Below are positions 1 through 6,127 of a stretch of 7,996 nt of DNA, piece by piece (within the stretch, counting starts at the first letter, position 1; every line of letters starts with the position of its first letter). The stretch covers positions 1 through 7,996 of the forward strand of contig CAKSIR010000108.1 in the NCBI GenBank assembly GCA_934462775.1, given 5' to 3'. The DNA comes from an uncultured Ruminiclostridium sp. GTDB lineage: Bacteria; Bacillota; Clostridia; Oscillospirales; Ruminococcaceae. The notes under the pieces were generated by a model. The model was not told where the DNA came from and ran no database searches. It worked only from the letters and a program-made list of their open reading frames with translations. The position numbers and the translations under genes were made by a program.

Positions 1-19
1 GGATTTCAAACAAGTGCTG

Positions 20-588
20 AACCCCTCGTCCCATTCTTTGCTTGCCCAAAGAATGGGAGAAGAAAGGCACTCGCTCAGGCGCCGCGAGGGGCTGTTCCGC
101 GCTTCGGACAGGTAAAAATGCTTGCGCATTTTTAACTTGCGCGGAAGAACGGGTGCAATGCACAAACGTCATTTTTCGCCATATTGCTTGTGAAAGTGGC
201 TCACCGACAAGCATAAGGCGAACATTTTAGTCAGTATGATAATCGAGGACGTTGGCAACTGAGCACCGGTGTGTGTTGCAAGTTATAGCGTGGTTTGCTC
301 ACGTTTGTGAAAGGCATTATATAATCACAAACAAGTCGCTTGTTAGCGAATGTTTGCAATTACATAAACATATATAAGATTCTTCACAACATAGTAGGCA
401 TAAGCCATTCCTTACACAAGCATTATCCTTCTAAAACCAGTGCGGACTAGCACCGCCGCGCGAGTTCTGCGAAACTGCCGCAGGCAGTTTTGGCAGTGTG
501 TCTGAGCGCGGCGCAGCCACTCGCGGCGCCTGAGCGAGTGCCTTTCTTCCCCTATTCTTTGGGCAAGCAAAGAATAGGGCGAGGGGTT
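20..588. mobile_element. MITE-like element with 75-bp terminal inverted arms, no coding capacity
   Basis: Seen: the arm at 20-94 is repeated in inverse orientation at 514-588 with only a few substitutions. Each arm begins AACCCCTCG and contains a 12-bp hairpin (29-40 with 47-58; 550-561 with 568-579). The arms differ at two stem positions, and in both cases the partner base has changed too (T-A to C-G, and C-G to T-A), so pairing is preserved. The first arm also has an outer stem CCCCTCG (22-28)/CGAGGGG (85-91). The interior is AT-rich and includes a hairpin at 113-134 (9-bp stem, TTGC loop) nested between TTCCGCGC (95-102) and GCGCGGAA (139-146). No convincing ORF is present. Inference: a non-autonomous transposable or structured-RNA repeat. 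No clear target-site duplication is visible, so the exact ends and the mobile nature are uncertain. Confidence 0.45.
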
Positions 589-643
589 TATTGCTCCCTT
601 TCAGTCTAATCCAACTTTATCAAGGGGGCGAGTAGCCCCCCTT
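188..643 (+). repeat. Left copy of ~455-bp inverted repeat pair
   Basis: Read as its reverse complement, this stretch matches 7544-7996 closely over its whole length. The best-kept blocks are 217-264, about 360-600 and the final hairpin. The middle (about 265-360) is more diverged. The copy ends at a hairpin AAGGGGGC/GCCCCCTT with one extra C (622-643). It also carries a hairpin AAACTGCC-gca-GGCAGTTT (472-490). Substitutions are not spaced as in coding sequence, and this copy breaks the only frame that is open in the other copy. It is therefore most likely non-coding. Confidence 0.85.
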
Positions 644-668
644 ATCCGCCAAGTGCATAACTACAACC

Positions 669-689
669 AAAAAGCCCGTGCGGCGCTTG
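669..689 (-). terminator. Possible second weak terminator
   Basis: On the minus strand AAGC-g-CCG pairs with CGGGCTT through a two-base loop and one bulge, followed by a short T run. It lies downstream of the main cysK terminator, so it could act as a back-up. The stem is short and the call is weak. Confidence 0.25.
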
Positions 690-696
690 AACACAA

Positions 697-734
697 CAAA
701 AAAATCCCGCCGTTACAACAACGGCGAGATTTTG
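697..734 (-). terminator. Rho-independent terminator of the metY-cysK operon
   Basis: On the minus strand a stem of roughly 14 bp (720-733 with 701-714, one internal mismatch) closes a five-base loop (715-719). The core is GCCGTT/AACGGC. It is followed by a run of seven T residues (the A run at 698-704). This is the classic intrinsic terminator form and lies 108 bp past the cysK stop codon, after the small-hairpin array. The plus strand has only a short T run, so termination should act mainly on leftward transcripts. Confidence 0.8.
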
Positions 735-762
735 TAAAACGTATTAAAAGGCGGAATTGCCA

Positions 763-841
763 CTGGGCGCAGCCCAGCAAACAAAGTGTTTAATTATAGC
801 CCTCGGGCGCAGCCCGAGAACAGCCTCCAGGCGCAGCCTGG
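763..841 (-). repeat. Array of three stem-TGC-stem mini-hairpins after cysK
   Basis: Read on the cysK strand, the array starts directly after the stop codon. It runs CCAGGC-tgc-GCCTGG (841-827), spacer AGGCTGTT, CTCGGGC-tgc-GCCCGAG (818-802), then GGCTATA. After a 17-base AT-rich stretch comes CTGGGC-tgc-GCCCAG (777-763). Loop and spacer sequences match those of the array after folC, whereas the stems differ and remain self-complementary. The array lies in the 3' untranslated region ahead of the terminator. Its role is unknown; an mRNA 3'-end structure or a REP-like palindromic repeat are the obvious options. Confidence 0.75.
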
Positions 842-1774
842 TTATTCGAAGTCGAAGAGCGCTGTGGAGAGGTAGCGCTCGCCTGTATCAGGCAGAATAA
901 CAACCACTCTCTTGCCTGCGTTTTCAGGTCTTGCAGCAACCTGTGCGGCAGCCCATAACGCAGCGCCTGAAGAAATACCGACCAGTACGCCCTCAGCCTT
1001 GCCGAAAGCTCTTGCTGTTGCGAAAGCGTCCTCGTTTTCAACGGTGATAATTTCATCGTAAACCTTTGTGTTCAGTGTGTCGGGAACGAAGCCTGCGCCG
1101 ATGCCCTGAATCTTGTGAGCGCCTGCCGTACCCTTTGAAAGAACAGGAGATGTTGCAGGTTCAACTGCAATAACCTTTAAGTCGGGATTCTTGGACTTGA
1201 GGAATTCGCCTGTACCTGTGATAGTACCGCCTGTGCCGATACCTGCAACGAGGAAGTCAACCTTTCCGTCTGTGTCAGCCCAGATTTCAGGACCTGTTGT
1301 AGCCTTGTGAGCGGCAGGATTTGCAGGGTTTGTGAACTGACCGAGAATTACGGAGTTCTCAATCTGCGACTTCAGCTCCTCAGCCTTGGCGATAGCGCCC
1401 TTCATGCCCTTTGCGCCCTCTGTGAGAACCAGCTCTGCGCCGTATGCCTGCATGAGCTTTCTGCGCTCGATGGACATTGTTTCAGGCATTGTGATAATGA
1501 TTCTGTAACCCTTTGCCGTTGCAACGGAGGATAAACCGATGCCTGTGTTGCCGCTTGTCGGCTCGATAATTGTTGAACCCGGCTTTAAAATGCCCTTTGC
1601 TTCTGCATCCTCAACCATTGCCTTTGCAATTCTGTCCTTAACGCTTCCGCCCGGGTTGAAGTATTCAAGCTTTGCTACGATTTCTGCCTTAGCGCCGTAT
1701 TTCTTTTCAAAGTTGTTTGCACGGAGTAACGGTGTGCTGCCGATAAGCTCTGTAATTGAATTTTTGATAGCCAT
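842..1774 (-). CDS. cysK: Cysteine synthase (O-acetylserine sulfhydrylase)
   Basis: A PLP-dependent cytosolic enzyme that makes L-cysteine from O-acetylserine and sulfide. The 310-residue length is normal for CysK. Seen: ELIGSTPLL near residue 10; the PLP lysine K46 in NPGGSVKDR; the TSGNTG substrate loop at 73-78; [11 protein letters not shown] at 146-156; the phosphate-binding GIGTGGT loop at 178-184; GISSGAA in the C-terminal part; and the terminal [10 protein letters not shown] motif. All expected active-site elements are present. It starts at ATG 1774 with a weak GA-rich ribosome site, 17 bp after the metY stop, so it is the second gene of a metY-cysK operon and probably depends on the metY promoter. 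The motifs suit CysK rather than cystathionine beta-synthase, which usually carries extra domains. In Bacillus, CysK also acts as a partner of the repressor CymR, which is relevant to the operator proposed upstream of metY. Confidence 0.96.
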   Translation of the reverse strand: MAIKNSITELIGSTPLLRANNFEKKYGAKAEIVAKLEYFNPGGSVKDRIAKAMVEDAEAKGILKPGSTIIEPTSGNTGIGLSSVATAKGYRIIITMPETMSIERRKLMQAYGAELVLTEGAKGMKGAIAKAEELKSQIENSVILGQFTNPANPAAHKATTGPEIWADTDGKVDFLVAGIGTGGTITGTGEFLKSKNPDLKVIAVEPATSPVLSKGTAGAHKIQGIGAGFVPDTLNTKVYDEIITVENEDAFATARAFGKAEGVLVGISSGAALWAAAQVAARPENAGKRVVVILPDTGERYLSTALFDFE

Positions 1775-1791
1775 GATAGTAACTCTCTTTC

Positions 1792-3090
1792 TTACTTGAT
1801 TGCCTTGAATGCTTCCTCAAGGTCAAATATAATATCGTCTATGTGTTCGGTGCCTATTGAAAGGCGGATTGTGTTCTGTCCGATTCCTTGTTCAGCAAGC
1901 TCGGCGTCTGTAAGCTGTGAGTGGGTTGTTGACGCAGGGTGGATTGCAAGGGATTTAACGTCTGCAACGTTTGCTAACAGCGAGAATACCTGTAAGCTGT
2001 CGATAAACTTCTTTGCCTCGGCTGCGCCGCCCTTGATGTTGAATGTGAAGATAGAACCGCCGCCGTTGGGGAAATATTTCCTGTAAAGCTCGTTGTACGG
2101 GCTGTCGGAAAGCGACGGGTGGTTTACCTTTTCAACCTGCGGGTGCTTTGAGAGGAAGTCAACGACCTTGAGCGCATTCTCAACGTGTCTTTCTACTCTG
2201 AGGGATAATGTTTCAAGTCCCTGTAAGAACAGGAAAGCGTGGAGCGGAGCGATTGTAGCGCCTGTGTCACGGAGCAGGATAGCTCTGATCTTGGTTACGA
2301 AAGCCGCTGCGCCTACCGCCTTTGTGAAGCTGATTCCGTGGTAGGACGGATTAGGCTCAACCAGCGACGGGAACTTGCCGCTTGCTTCCCAGTCAAATTT
2401 GCCGCTGTCAACGATGACGCCGCCGATTGCAGTGCCGTGGCCGCCGATGAACTTTGTTGCGCTGTGAACAACAATGTCTGCGCCGTGTTCAATCGGTCTG
2501 ATGAGGTACGGAGTACCGAAGGTGTTGTCGACTACAAGCGGAATCTTGTTTGCGTGGGCGATTGCAGCCACCTTTTCAATGTCGATTATGTTTGAGTTCG
2601 GATTGCCCAGTGTTTCAATGTAAAGCGCCTTTGTGTTTGGCTGAATTGCCTTTTCAAACGAGCCTTCTTCATCGGGGTCAACGAACGTAGCTGTAATGCC
2701 GTATTCGGGAAGCGTATGCGCCAGCAGGTTGTAGGAGCCGCCGTAAATCGTCTTGGCAGCTACGATGTGGTCGCCTGCGTGCGCGAGGTTCTGGATTGTA
2801 TATGTGATTGCAGCTGCGCCTGAAGCCGTTGCAAGTGCTGCAACGCCGCCCTCAAGGGCTGCAACTCTTTGCTCGAAAATATCCTGAGTAGGATTTGTAA
2901 GTCTGCCGTAAATGTTGCCGGCGTCGGTAAGACCAAATCTTGCAGCGGCGTGGTCGGAGTTGTGGAAAACGTAGGAGGCTGTCTGGTAAATCGGAACCGC
3001 TCTTGCGTCTGTTGCGGGGTCTGCGCTCTCCTGTCCAACGTGGAGCTGCTTTGTTTCAAAGTGTAATTCTCTTTCTCTTAATGTACTCAT
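1792..3090 (-). CDS. metY: O-acetylhomoserine sulfhydrylase (aminocarboxypropyltransferase)
   Basis: A member of the Cys/Met-metabolism PLP enzyme family. It is inferred to make homocysteine from O-acetylhomoserine and sulfide, feeding methionine synthesis. At 432 residues it has the longer form typical of MetY rather than the roughly 380-400 residues of MetB/MetC. Seen: N-terminal [10 protein letters not shown] and [18 protein letters not shown] at 61-68; the SGAAA segment at 90-94; [11 protein letters not shown] with D188; the PLP lysine K213 in [11 protein letters not shown]; and C-terminal [10 protein letters not shown] and [12 protein letters not shown]. The start is ATG 3090, with GAAAGGA 9 bases upstream. 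It is first in the operon with cysK. The leader (3091-3240) holds a cysteine-containing small ORF and a hairpin ending at the Shine-Dalgarno site. O-acetylserine or O-succinylhomoserine as alternative substrates cannot be excluded from sequence alone. Confidence 0.94.
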   Translation of the reverse strand: MSTLRERELHFETKQLHVGQESADPATDARAVPIYQTASYVFHNSDHAAARFGLTDAGNIYGRLTNPTQDIFEQRVAALEGGVAALATASGAAAITYTIQNLAHAGDHIVAAKTIYGGSYNLLAHTLPEYGITATFVDPDEEGSFEKAIQPNTKALYIETLGNPNSNIIDIEKVAAIAHANKIPLVVDNTFGTPYLIRPIEHGADIVVHSATKFIGGHGTAIGGVIVDSGKFDWEASGKFPSLVEPNPSYHGISFTKAVGAAAFVTKIRAILLRDTGATIAPLHAFLFLQGLETLSLRVERHVENALKVVDFLSKHPQVEKVNHPSLSDSPYNELYRKYFPNGGGSIFTFNIKGGAAEAKKFIDSLQVFSLLANVADVKSLAIHPASTTHSQLTDAELAEQGIGQNTIRLSIGTEHIDDIIFDLEEAFKAIK

Positions 3091-3106
3091 GATAATATTT
3101 CCTTTC

Positions 3107-3151
3107 GGTTACGTTAAATTTTGTTGTTTTTCTTTAGGTTTAACGTAAGCC
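3107..3151 (-). promoter_or_regulatory. Leader hairpin abutting the metY ribosome site
   Basis: In the metY mRNA, TTACGTTAAA (3148-3139) pairs perfectly with TTTAACGTAA (3118-3109). It is extended by GG/CC across one bulged C, with a 20-base A-rich loop. The 3' arm ends at 3107, and the metY Shine-Dalgarno GAAAGGA occupies 3106-3100. The 5' arm contains the last two sense codons and the stop codon of the leader ORF. No U tract follows, so it is not an intrinsic terminator. Inference: it controls ribosome access to metY and is coupled to leader translation. Confidence 0.6.
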
Positions 3152-3187
3152 GCACATTCGGAAACATCGCTTGTCAAATATGAACAT
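3140..3187 (-). CDS. Putative cysteine-containing leader peptide upstream of metY
   Basis: A 15-codon ORF encoding MFIFDKRCFRMCGLR, starting at ATG 3187 and ending at TAA 3140. Its ribosome site GAAAGGA (3202-3196) lies 8 bases upstream and is identical to that of metY. It has Cys at positions 8 and 12 and Met at 11, which suits the sulfur-amino-acid operon it precedes. It begins about 53 bases after the predicted transcription start, and its stop codon is inside the 5' arm of the leader hairpin. Inference: translation of this peptide reports charged tRNA-Cys (or Met) levels and sets the state of the hairpin. Cysteine-rich upstream ORFs controlling sulfur genes are known from mycobacteria; I do not recognise this particular peptide. 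A chance short ORF remains possible, but the strong ribosome site and its placement argue against it. Confidence 0.55.
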   Translation of the reverse strand: MFIFDKRCFRMCGLR

Positions 3188-3207
3188 ATTGATTTTCCTT
3201 TCTGAGT

Positions 3208-3230
3208 AATCATACCGGTTTGATATGATT
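3208..3230. promoter_or_regulatory. 23-bp inverted repeat in the metY 5' leader
   Basis: AATCATA (3208-3214) and TATGATT (3224-3230) are perfect inverted arms around a 9-base spacer, the same spacer length as the palindrome at the -35 box. It lies about 10-33 bases inside the predicted transcript, before the leader ORF. It could be a second operator or a 5'-end RNA hairpin. The arm sequence differs from the -35 palindrome, so it need not bind the same protein. Confidence 0.35.
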
Positions 3231-3246
3231 TTCTGTCTGTGCTGTT

Positions 3247-3275
3247 ATAATATCACAGTATTCCTACAAAGTCAA
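3247..3275 (-). promoter_or_regulatory. Sigma-A-type promoter of metY-cysK
   Basis: On the minus strand: -35 TTGACT (3275-3270), a 17-base spacer, and -10 TATTAT (3252-3247). The predicted start is near 3240, giving an untranslated leader of about 150 bases before metY. Only one -35 base departs from consensus. Confidence 0.75.
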
Positions 3276-3283
3276 TAGGAATA
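3259..3283. promoter_or_regulatory. Perfect palindromic operator over the metY -35 box (Rrf2/CymR-like)
   Basis: TATTCCTA (3259-3266) and TAGGAATA (3276-3283) form perfect 8-bp inverted arms with a 9-base spacer holding the -35 hexamer. A protein bound here would occlude RNA polymerase. TAGGAAT-type half-sites and this spacing resemble, from memory, sites of Rrf2-family sulfur regulators such as CymR of Firmicutes. That family assignment is inference, and no regulator of this family is encoded in the window. Confidence 0.55.
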
Positions 3284-3416
3284 TACCAAGTTTTACATAA
3301 AAGTGCAATGAGCCATGCAAATTGCATACGAACTTGTGCATATTTACCAATGTTGAGCAACTTTAACGCTGAAATGCAGCCGATAAAAGAATTTTTGCAA
3401 TTTTATAAAATAATTC
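3284..3416. other. AT-rich part of the divergent intergenic region with small palindromes
   Basis: No gene is visible here. It contains ATGCAA-a-TTGCAT (3315-3327) and the self-complementary ATTTTATAAAAT (3400-3411), the latter ending six bases before the -35 box of the rightward promoter. Either could be a regulator site, or the second an UP-like element. Such AT-rich palindromes are common by chance. Confidence 0.3.
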
Positions 3417-3445
3417 TTGCATTTTGGAGCATTATCTGCTATAAT
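3417..3445 (+). promoter_or_regulatory. Sigma-A-type promoter of the AraC-type regulator
   Basis: -35 TTGCAT (3417-3422), a 17-base spacer and a perfect TATAAT (3440-3445). The start should be near 3452, leaving about 140 bases of untranslated leader before ATG 3591. In that leader TGCGGA and TCCGCA can pair across a 19-base loop just ahead of an A-rich run. The function of this pairing is unclear. Confidence 0.7.
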
Positions 3446-3590
3446 AAATCCAGACGCAAAAGCTGTATTTTTACAGACAGACGCCATTAACAGAGGGTGC
3501 AGGAAATTTGCGGATACATACAGATAAAGAAAGTCCGCATAAAAAATAATTCATTTCATTATGGCATAACCATGTCATCGGAGGTGCTTT

Positions 3591-4619
3591 ATGTACTCTG
3601 TAATGATAGCAGGAAATATTGATTTTTGCGATAAAATACGGCATTGCGCCGTTTTTTTGGGCAGCGCGGTGTTTACTGAAAGACGCTTGTGGCAGGAAAT
3701 GTGGGCGGTACTGGAAAGAAGCCGCTGCGACCTGCTGGTGTACGATGTGGAAAGCTCCGGGGACGGCGGAATGGAGCTGCTGCGGAAATGCAGCGAAAGC
3801 GGCTGCGCGTCCTCGGTTATAGTGGTGGACGACAGCCTTAACTTCGAGCGGGCAAGGCAGGCGGTGCTGCTCAATGCGTCCGACTATCTAATGGCGCCCC
3901 TTGACGAAAAGACGCTGAGCGACTCGATTTGCCGCGCTCTTGACGAAATCGACAAGGTGAAAACCTCGGACAGTATTTCCGCTGCGAAGAAAAGCTTTGC
4001 GGCTGCGGCTACGGCAGGCAATGACGGTCAGCTTAAGGAGCTGCTTGGCGGAGTGGACAGCCTTTTGCCGAAAAAAAGCGGGAAAAGCGAAGCGGTTTCG
4101 GCTCTGCTTGGGATTGCCTCCTATATAAGAGAGTATTGCTGCGATAAGTACGGCTGGCTGGAATATTTCATAGGGGATTTCGATATTTTCCGCGGCTCGA
4201 TTACAGGCTGCACGGAAAAAACACGGCTTGCGCGGTTTGAAAAGTACGTTCTGGAAATTGCGCGGGTGATTAAGCGGCTGTACCTTTTCGGCGAAAAAAA
4301 GCCCCTTATTGAAAGCACCGTCTGCTACATTCTGAATCACTGCGATGAAAAAATCACGCAGAACGACGTTGCTTCCGCCTGCTTTGTGAACAAAAGCTAC
4401 CTGAGTCATGCGTTCAAGCTGGAAACGGGTATGTCCTTTGTGGACTATATATCCCTTGTGAAAATGACCCGTGCGAAGAAGCTTATCGCCGAAAACGACC
4501 TGATGATATTTGAGGTTGCAAAGAGAATCGGCTTTGACGACGCAGATTATTTTTGCAGGAAATTTAAGTCGGTGACCGGCACAACGCCAAAAACCTACCG
4601 TGAAATGTCCAGGTGCTGA
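3591..4619 (+). CDS. AraC-family transcriptional regulator with degenerate receiver domain
   Basis: 342 residues. The N-terminal part (about 1-115) has the fold pattern of a response-regulator receiver. The putative phosphoacceptor D52 lies in LLVYDVESSGDGG, and the 95-105 segment NASDYLMAPLD matches the usual GA-DYL-KP end. However, the metal-binding acidic pair after strand 1 is absent (MIAGN), the switch Ser/Thr position is D80, and the conserved Lys before Pro103 is A102. The middle region (about 120-240) is unassigned. The C-terminal 100 residues (about 241-342) form a full AraC-type DNA-binding domain: ITQNDVASACFVNKSYLSHAFK is the first HTH, and FEVAKRIGF with YFCRKFKSVTGTTPKTYR is the second. 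The start is ATG 3591, with GGAGG six bases upstream. It is divergent from metY across 500 bp. No histidine kinase is adjacent. Its target genes are unknown; control of the neighbours is possible but not shown. Confidence 0.88.
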   Translation: MYSVMIAGNIDFCDKIRHCAVFLGSAVFTERRLWQEMWAVLERSRCDLLVYDVESSGDGGMELLRKCSESGCASSVIVVDDSLNFERARQAVLLNASDYLMAPLDEKTLSDSICRALDEIDKVKTSDSISAAKKSFAAAATAGNDGQLKELLGGVDSLLPKKSGKSEAVSALLGIASYIREYCCDKYGWLEYFIGDFDIFRGSITGCTEKTRLARFEKYVLEIARVIKRLYLFGEKKPLIESTVCYILNHCDEKITQNDVASACFVNKSYLSHAFKLETGMSFVDYISLVKMTRAKKLIAENDLMIFEVAKRIGFDDADYFCRKFKSVTGTTPKTYREMSRC

Positions 4620-4661
4620 ACCGCATTATAATAGTATGGCAAATATCCCGAAAGCCTTATC

Positions 4662-4690
4662 TTGATAAAATCCCTTATGTGTGGTATACT
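4662..4690 (+). promoter_or_regulatory. Promoter of the phosphotransferase gene
   Basis: -35 TTGATA (4662-4667), a 17-base spacer and -10 TATACT (4685-4690). The expected start is near 4697, only about 20 bases before ATG 4716. This places the true gene start well upstream of the first standard in-frame start codon (TTG 4841). Confidence 0.65.
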
Positions 4691-4708
4691 TAGCAGGTAA
4701 ACGCAGGG

Positions 4709-5608
4709 ATTGGAGATGATTTTACGGATTTCAGGGAGTTTTCCGATATTGACGACTGCAAAAACTGGACGGAGATAATCCCTCTTGACGGCAGCACGCA
4801 TATAAAAAAGTACCGTGTAATCCGCAAAAAAGGCGGCGATTTGCTGCTTAAGGCGGCGGATATTTCATACTACGACCGTATGCGCTCGGCGGCAATTTTC
4901 GCCGATTACGTCCATGAGGAGCTTGGACTGCGCATGAGCGCTCCCGTTGAAATGGGGGCGTGCAATGGCGAAAAGCTTGCCTACGCGCTGTACGGCTGGG
5001 TGGAGGGCTTTGACGCGGATCTGGTGATACCGAAGCTGCATACCCCTCTTCAGGTGCGCTGCGGCGAGGAAGCGGGCAGACTGCTGCGGAAAATCCACTC
5101 GGTAAAACCGCCGAAGGACGTTTTCGACAGCTATCCGCAAAGGATAAAAAAGGCGGTGGAGCGCTTCAAGGTCTGCGCGGTGAATTTCAAGGGCGATAAG
5201 GAAACGGTTGAGTTCCTTGAAAGAAACGCGGATATAACCGCCTGCCGACCCGTATGCGCCGTTCACGGAGATTTCACCACAGGCAGCCTTGTTGTTGACA
5301 AAAGCGGCGGTCTTGGCATAATCGACTTTGACGGCTGGGATTGGGGCGACCCCGTAAGGGACTTTGCGCGGGTGCGGTTTTCATGCACAAAGGCGTTTGT
5401 AAAGGGGCAGCTAAGGGGCTACCTCGGCGAAAATATCCCAACGGATTTTTTTAAGCTGATGGCGTACTACACGGCGGCGGACGTTATTTCCGAAATCGAC
5501 ACAGCCTATCTTTCGGGCGGCGAACGGCTTGTCAGGGCGCTTAAATACGGCGAAGAGGCGGCAAGGTCTTACAGCGGCTACGGCGGAACAATCCCAAGCT
5601 GGTATTAA
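4709..5608 (+). CDS. APH/choline-kinase-family phosphotransferase, start codon uncertain
   Basis: A kinase-like protein of the aminoglycoside phosphotransferase family (clostridial type ending in IPSWY), substrate unknown. The reading frame is open from 4694 and reads family-like N-lobe sequence (CKNWTEIIPLDGS, KYRVIRKKGGDLLLKAADIS) before TTG 4841. The gene therefore starts near 4709-4718, although the frame has no ATG, GTG or TTG there. ATT 4709 is the only initiation-like codon. ATG 4716, with AGGG seven bases upstream, is one base out of frame, suggesting a single-base deletion or sequence error. Counting from TTG 4841, the catalytic loop is HGDFTTGS at 142-149, where the usual metal-binding Asn is Ser149. 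IIDFDGWDWGDP follows, with the DFD motif at 162-164. Aminoglycoside resistance should not be assumed. From TTG alone the product is 255 residues and would lack the start of the N-lobe. Confidence 0.72.
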   Translation: MGDDFTDFREFSDIDDCKNWTEIIPLDGSTHIKKYRVIRKKGGDLLLKAADISYYDRMRSAAIFADYVHEELGLRMSAPVEMGACNGEKLAYALYGWVEGFDADLVIPKLHTPLQVRCGEEAGRLLRKIHSVKPPKDVFDSYPQRIKKAVERFKVCAVNFKGDKETVEFLERNADITACRPVCAVHGDFTTGSLVVDKSGGLGIIDFDGWDWGDPVRDFARVRFSCTKAFVKGQLRGYLGENIPTDFFKLMAYYTAADVISEIDTAYLSGGERLVRALKYGEEAARSYSGYGGTIPSWY

Positions 5609-5643
5609 CATGGAGCGGCACGGAATTTTTTTAGAAAAATTTC

Positions 5644-5672
5644 GTGACAAAGCACCCTTTTTGTGTTATAAT
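5644..5672 (+). promoter_or_regulatory. Promoter of the NUDIX-folC pair
   Basis: -35 GTGACA (5644-5649), a 17-base spacer and a perfect TATAAT (5667-5672). The predicted start near 5679 gives a leader of about 30 bases to ATG 5709. It supports 5709 over longer upstream starts in the same frame. Confidence 0.7.
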
Positions 5673-5708
5673 AATAACGATTATACTACACTACGAAAGG
5701 GTGACTTG

Positions 5709-6122
5709 ATGACTTACGAGAAATCCTGCGGCGCGATTGTCTACCGCAAGTTTCACGGCAATACGGAAATCCTGCTCATAAGGCATATAAAGTCGGGGTA
5801 CTGGTCCTTTCCGAAGGGACACGTCGAGGGCGATGAAACGGAAGTAGAAACTGCTAAGCGAGAAATCAAGGAAGAAACAGGGCTTGATGTAATGATCGAC
5901 GACGGATTCAGGGAAACGGTTCAGTTTTCACCTCGCCGCGATACGTCGAAAACAGTGGTTTATTTTGTTGCTAAAGCAAAGAATTACGACTATGTTCCCC
6001 AGGAGGAGGAAATCTCCGAAATACGCTGGGTAGAAATCGGTCAGGCAATTTCCCACCTTACATACGATAACGACAAGGTTATCGTCAGCAAGGCGAAGGC
6101 GTTTATTGCGCTGATGAAATGA
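5709..6122 (+). CDS. NUDIX hydrolase, Ap4A-hydrolase-like
   Basis: A small cytosolic pyrophosphohydrolase of 137 residues. The complete NUDIX box GX5EX7REUXEEXGU runs from G37 to L59 (GHVEGDE...REIKEETGL), with all metal-binding glutamates intact. The preceding SCGAIVYRK and GYWSFPKGHVE are typical of the bis(5'-nucleosyl)-tetraphosphatase (asymmetrical) branch, so diadenosine tetraphosphate or a related dinucleotide is the best guess. The gene sits directly before folC, and some folate clusters use a NUDIX enzyme to remove pyrophosphate from dihydroneopterin triphosphate. That is a weaker alternative here, because no other folate gene is present. The start ATG 5709 has AAAGGG seven bases upstream and its own promoter. 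The frame also runs open upstream through the phosphotransferase end, but that part does not look like NUDIX sequence. Confidence 0.9.
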   Translation: MTYEKSCGAIVYRKFHGNTEILLIRHIKSGYWSFPKGHVEGDETEVETAKREIKEETGLDVMIDDGFRETVQFSPRRDTSKTVVYFVAKAKNYDYVPQEEEISEIRWVEIGQAISHLTYDNDKVIVSKAKAFIALMK

Positions 6123-6127
6123 TGATG

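Noticed and set aside
42..230. 62-codon ORF in the left repeat
   Set aside because: It runs across hairpin arms and low-constraint sequence and resembles no protein I know. It looks like a chance frame in a structured repeat.
1..643. CRISPR array or tRNA in the edge repeats
   Set aside because: No regularly spaced direct repeats and no cloverleaf with a T-arm were found; the repeats are inverted.
3091..3240. Known riboswitch (SAM or T-box) in the metY leader
   Set aside because: No T-box sequence, specifier stem or SAM-I core pattern was found, and the 150-base leader is already largely occupied by the small ORF and its hairpin.
4716..4778. 20-codon leader peptide ahead of the phosphotransferase
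   Set aside because: The overlapping frame reads family-like kinase sequence through the whole stretch, so a displaced start codon is the simpler explanation.
5529..5708. Longer NUDIX start inside the phosphotransferase end
   Set aside because: The extra 60 codons overlap a clear coding region and promoter, and the NUDIX fold begins properly at ATG 5709 with a good ribosome site.
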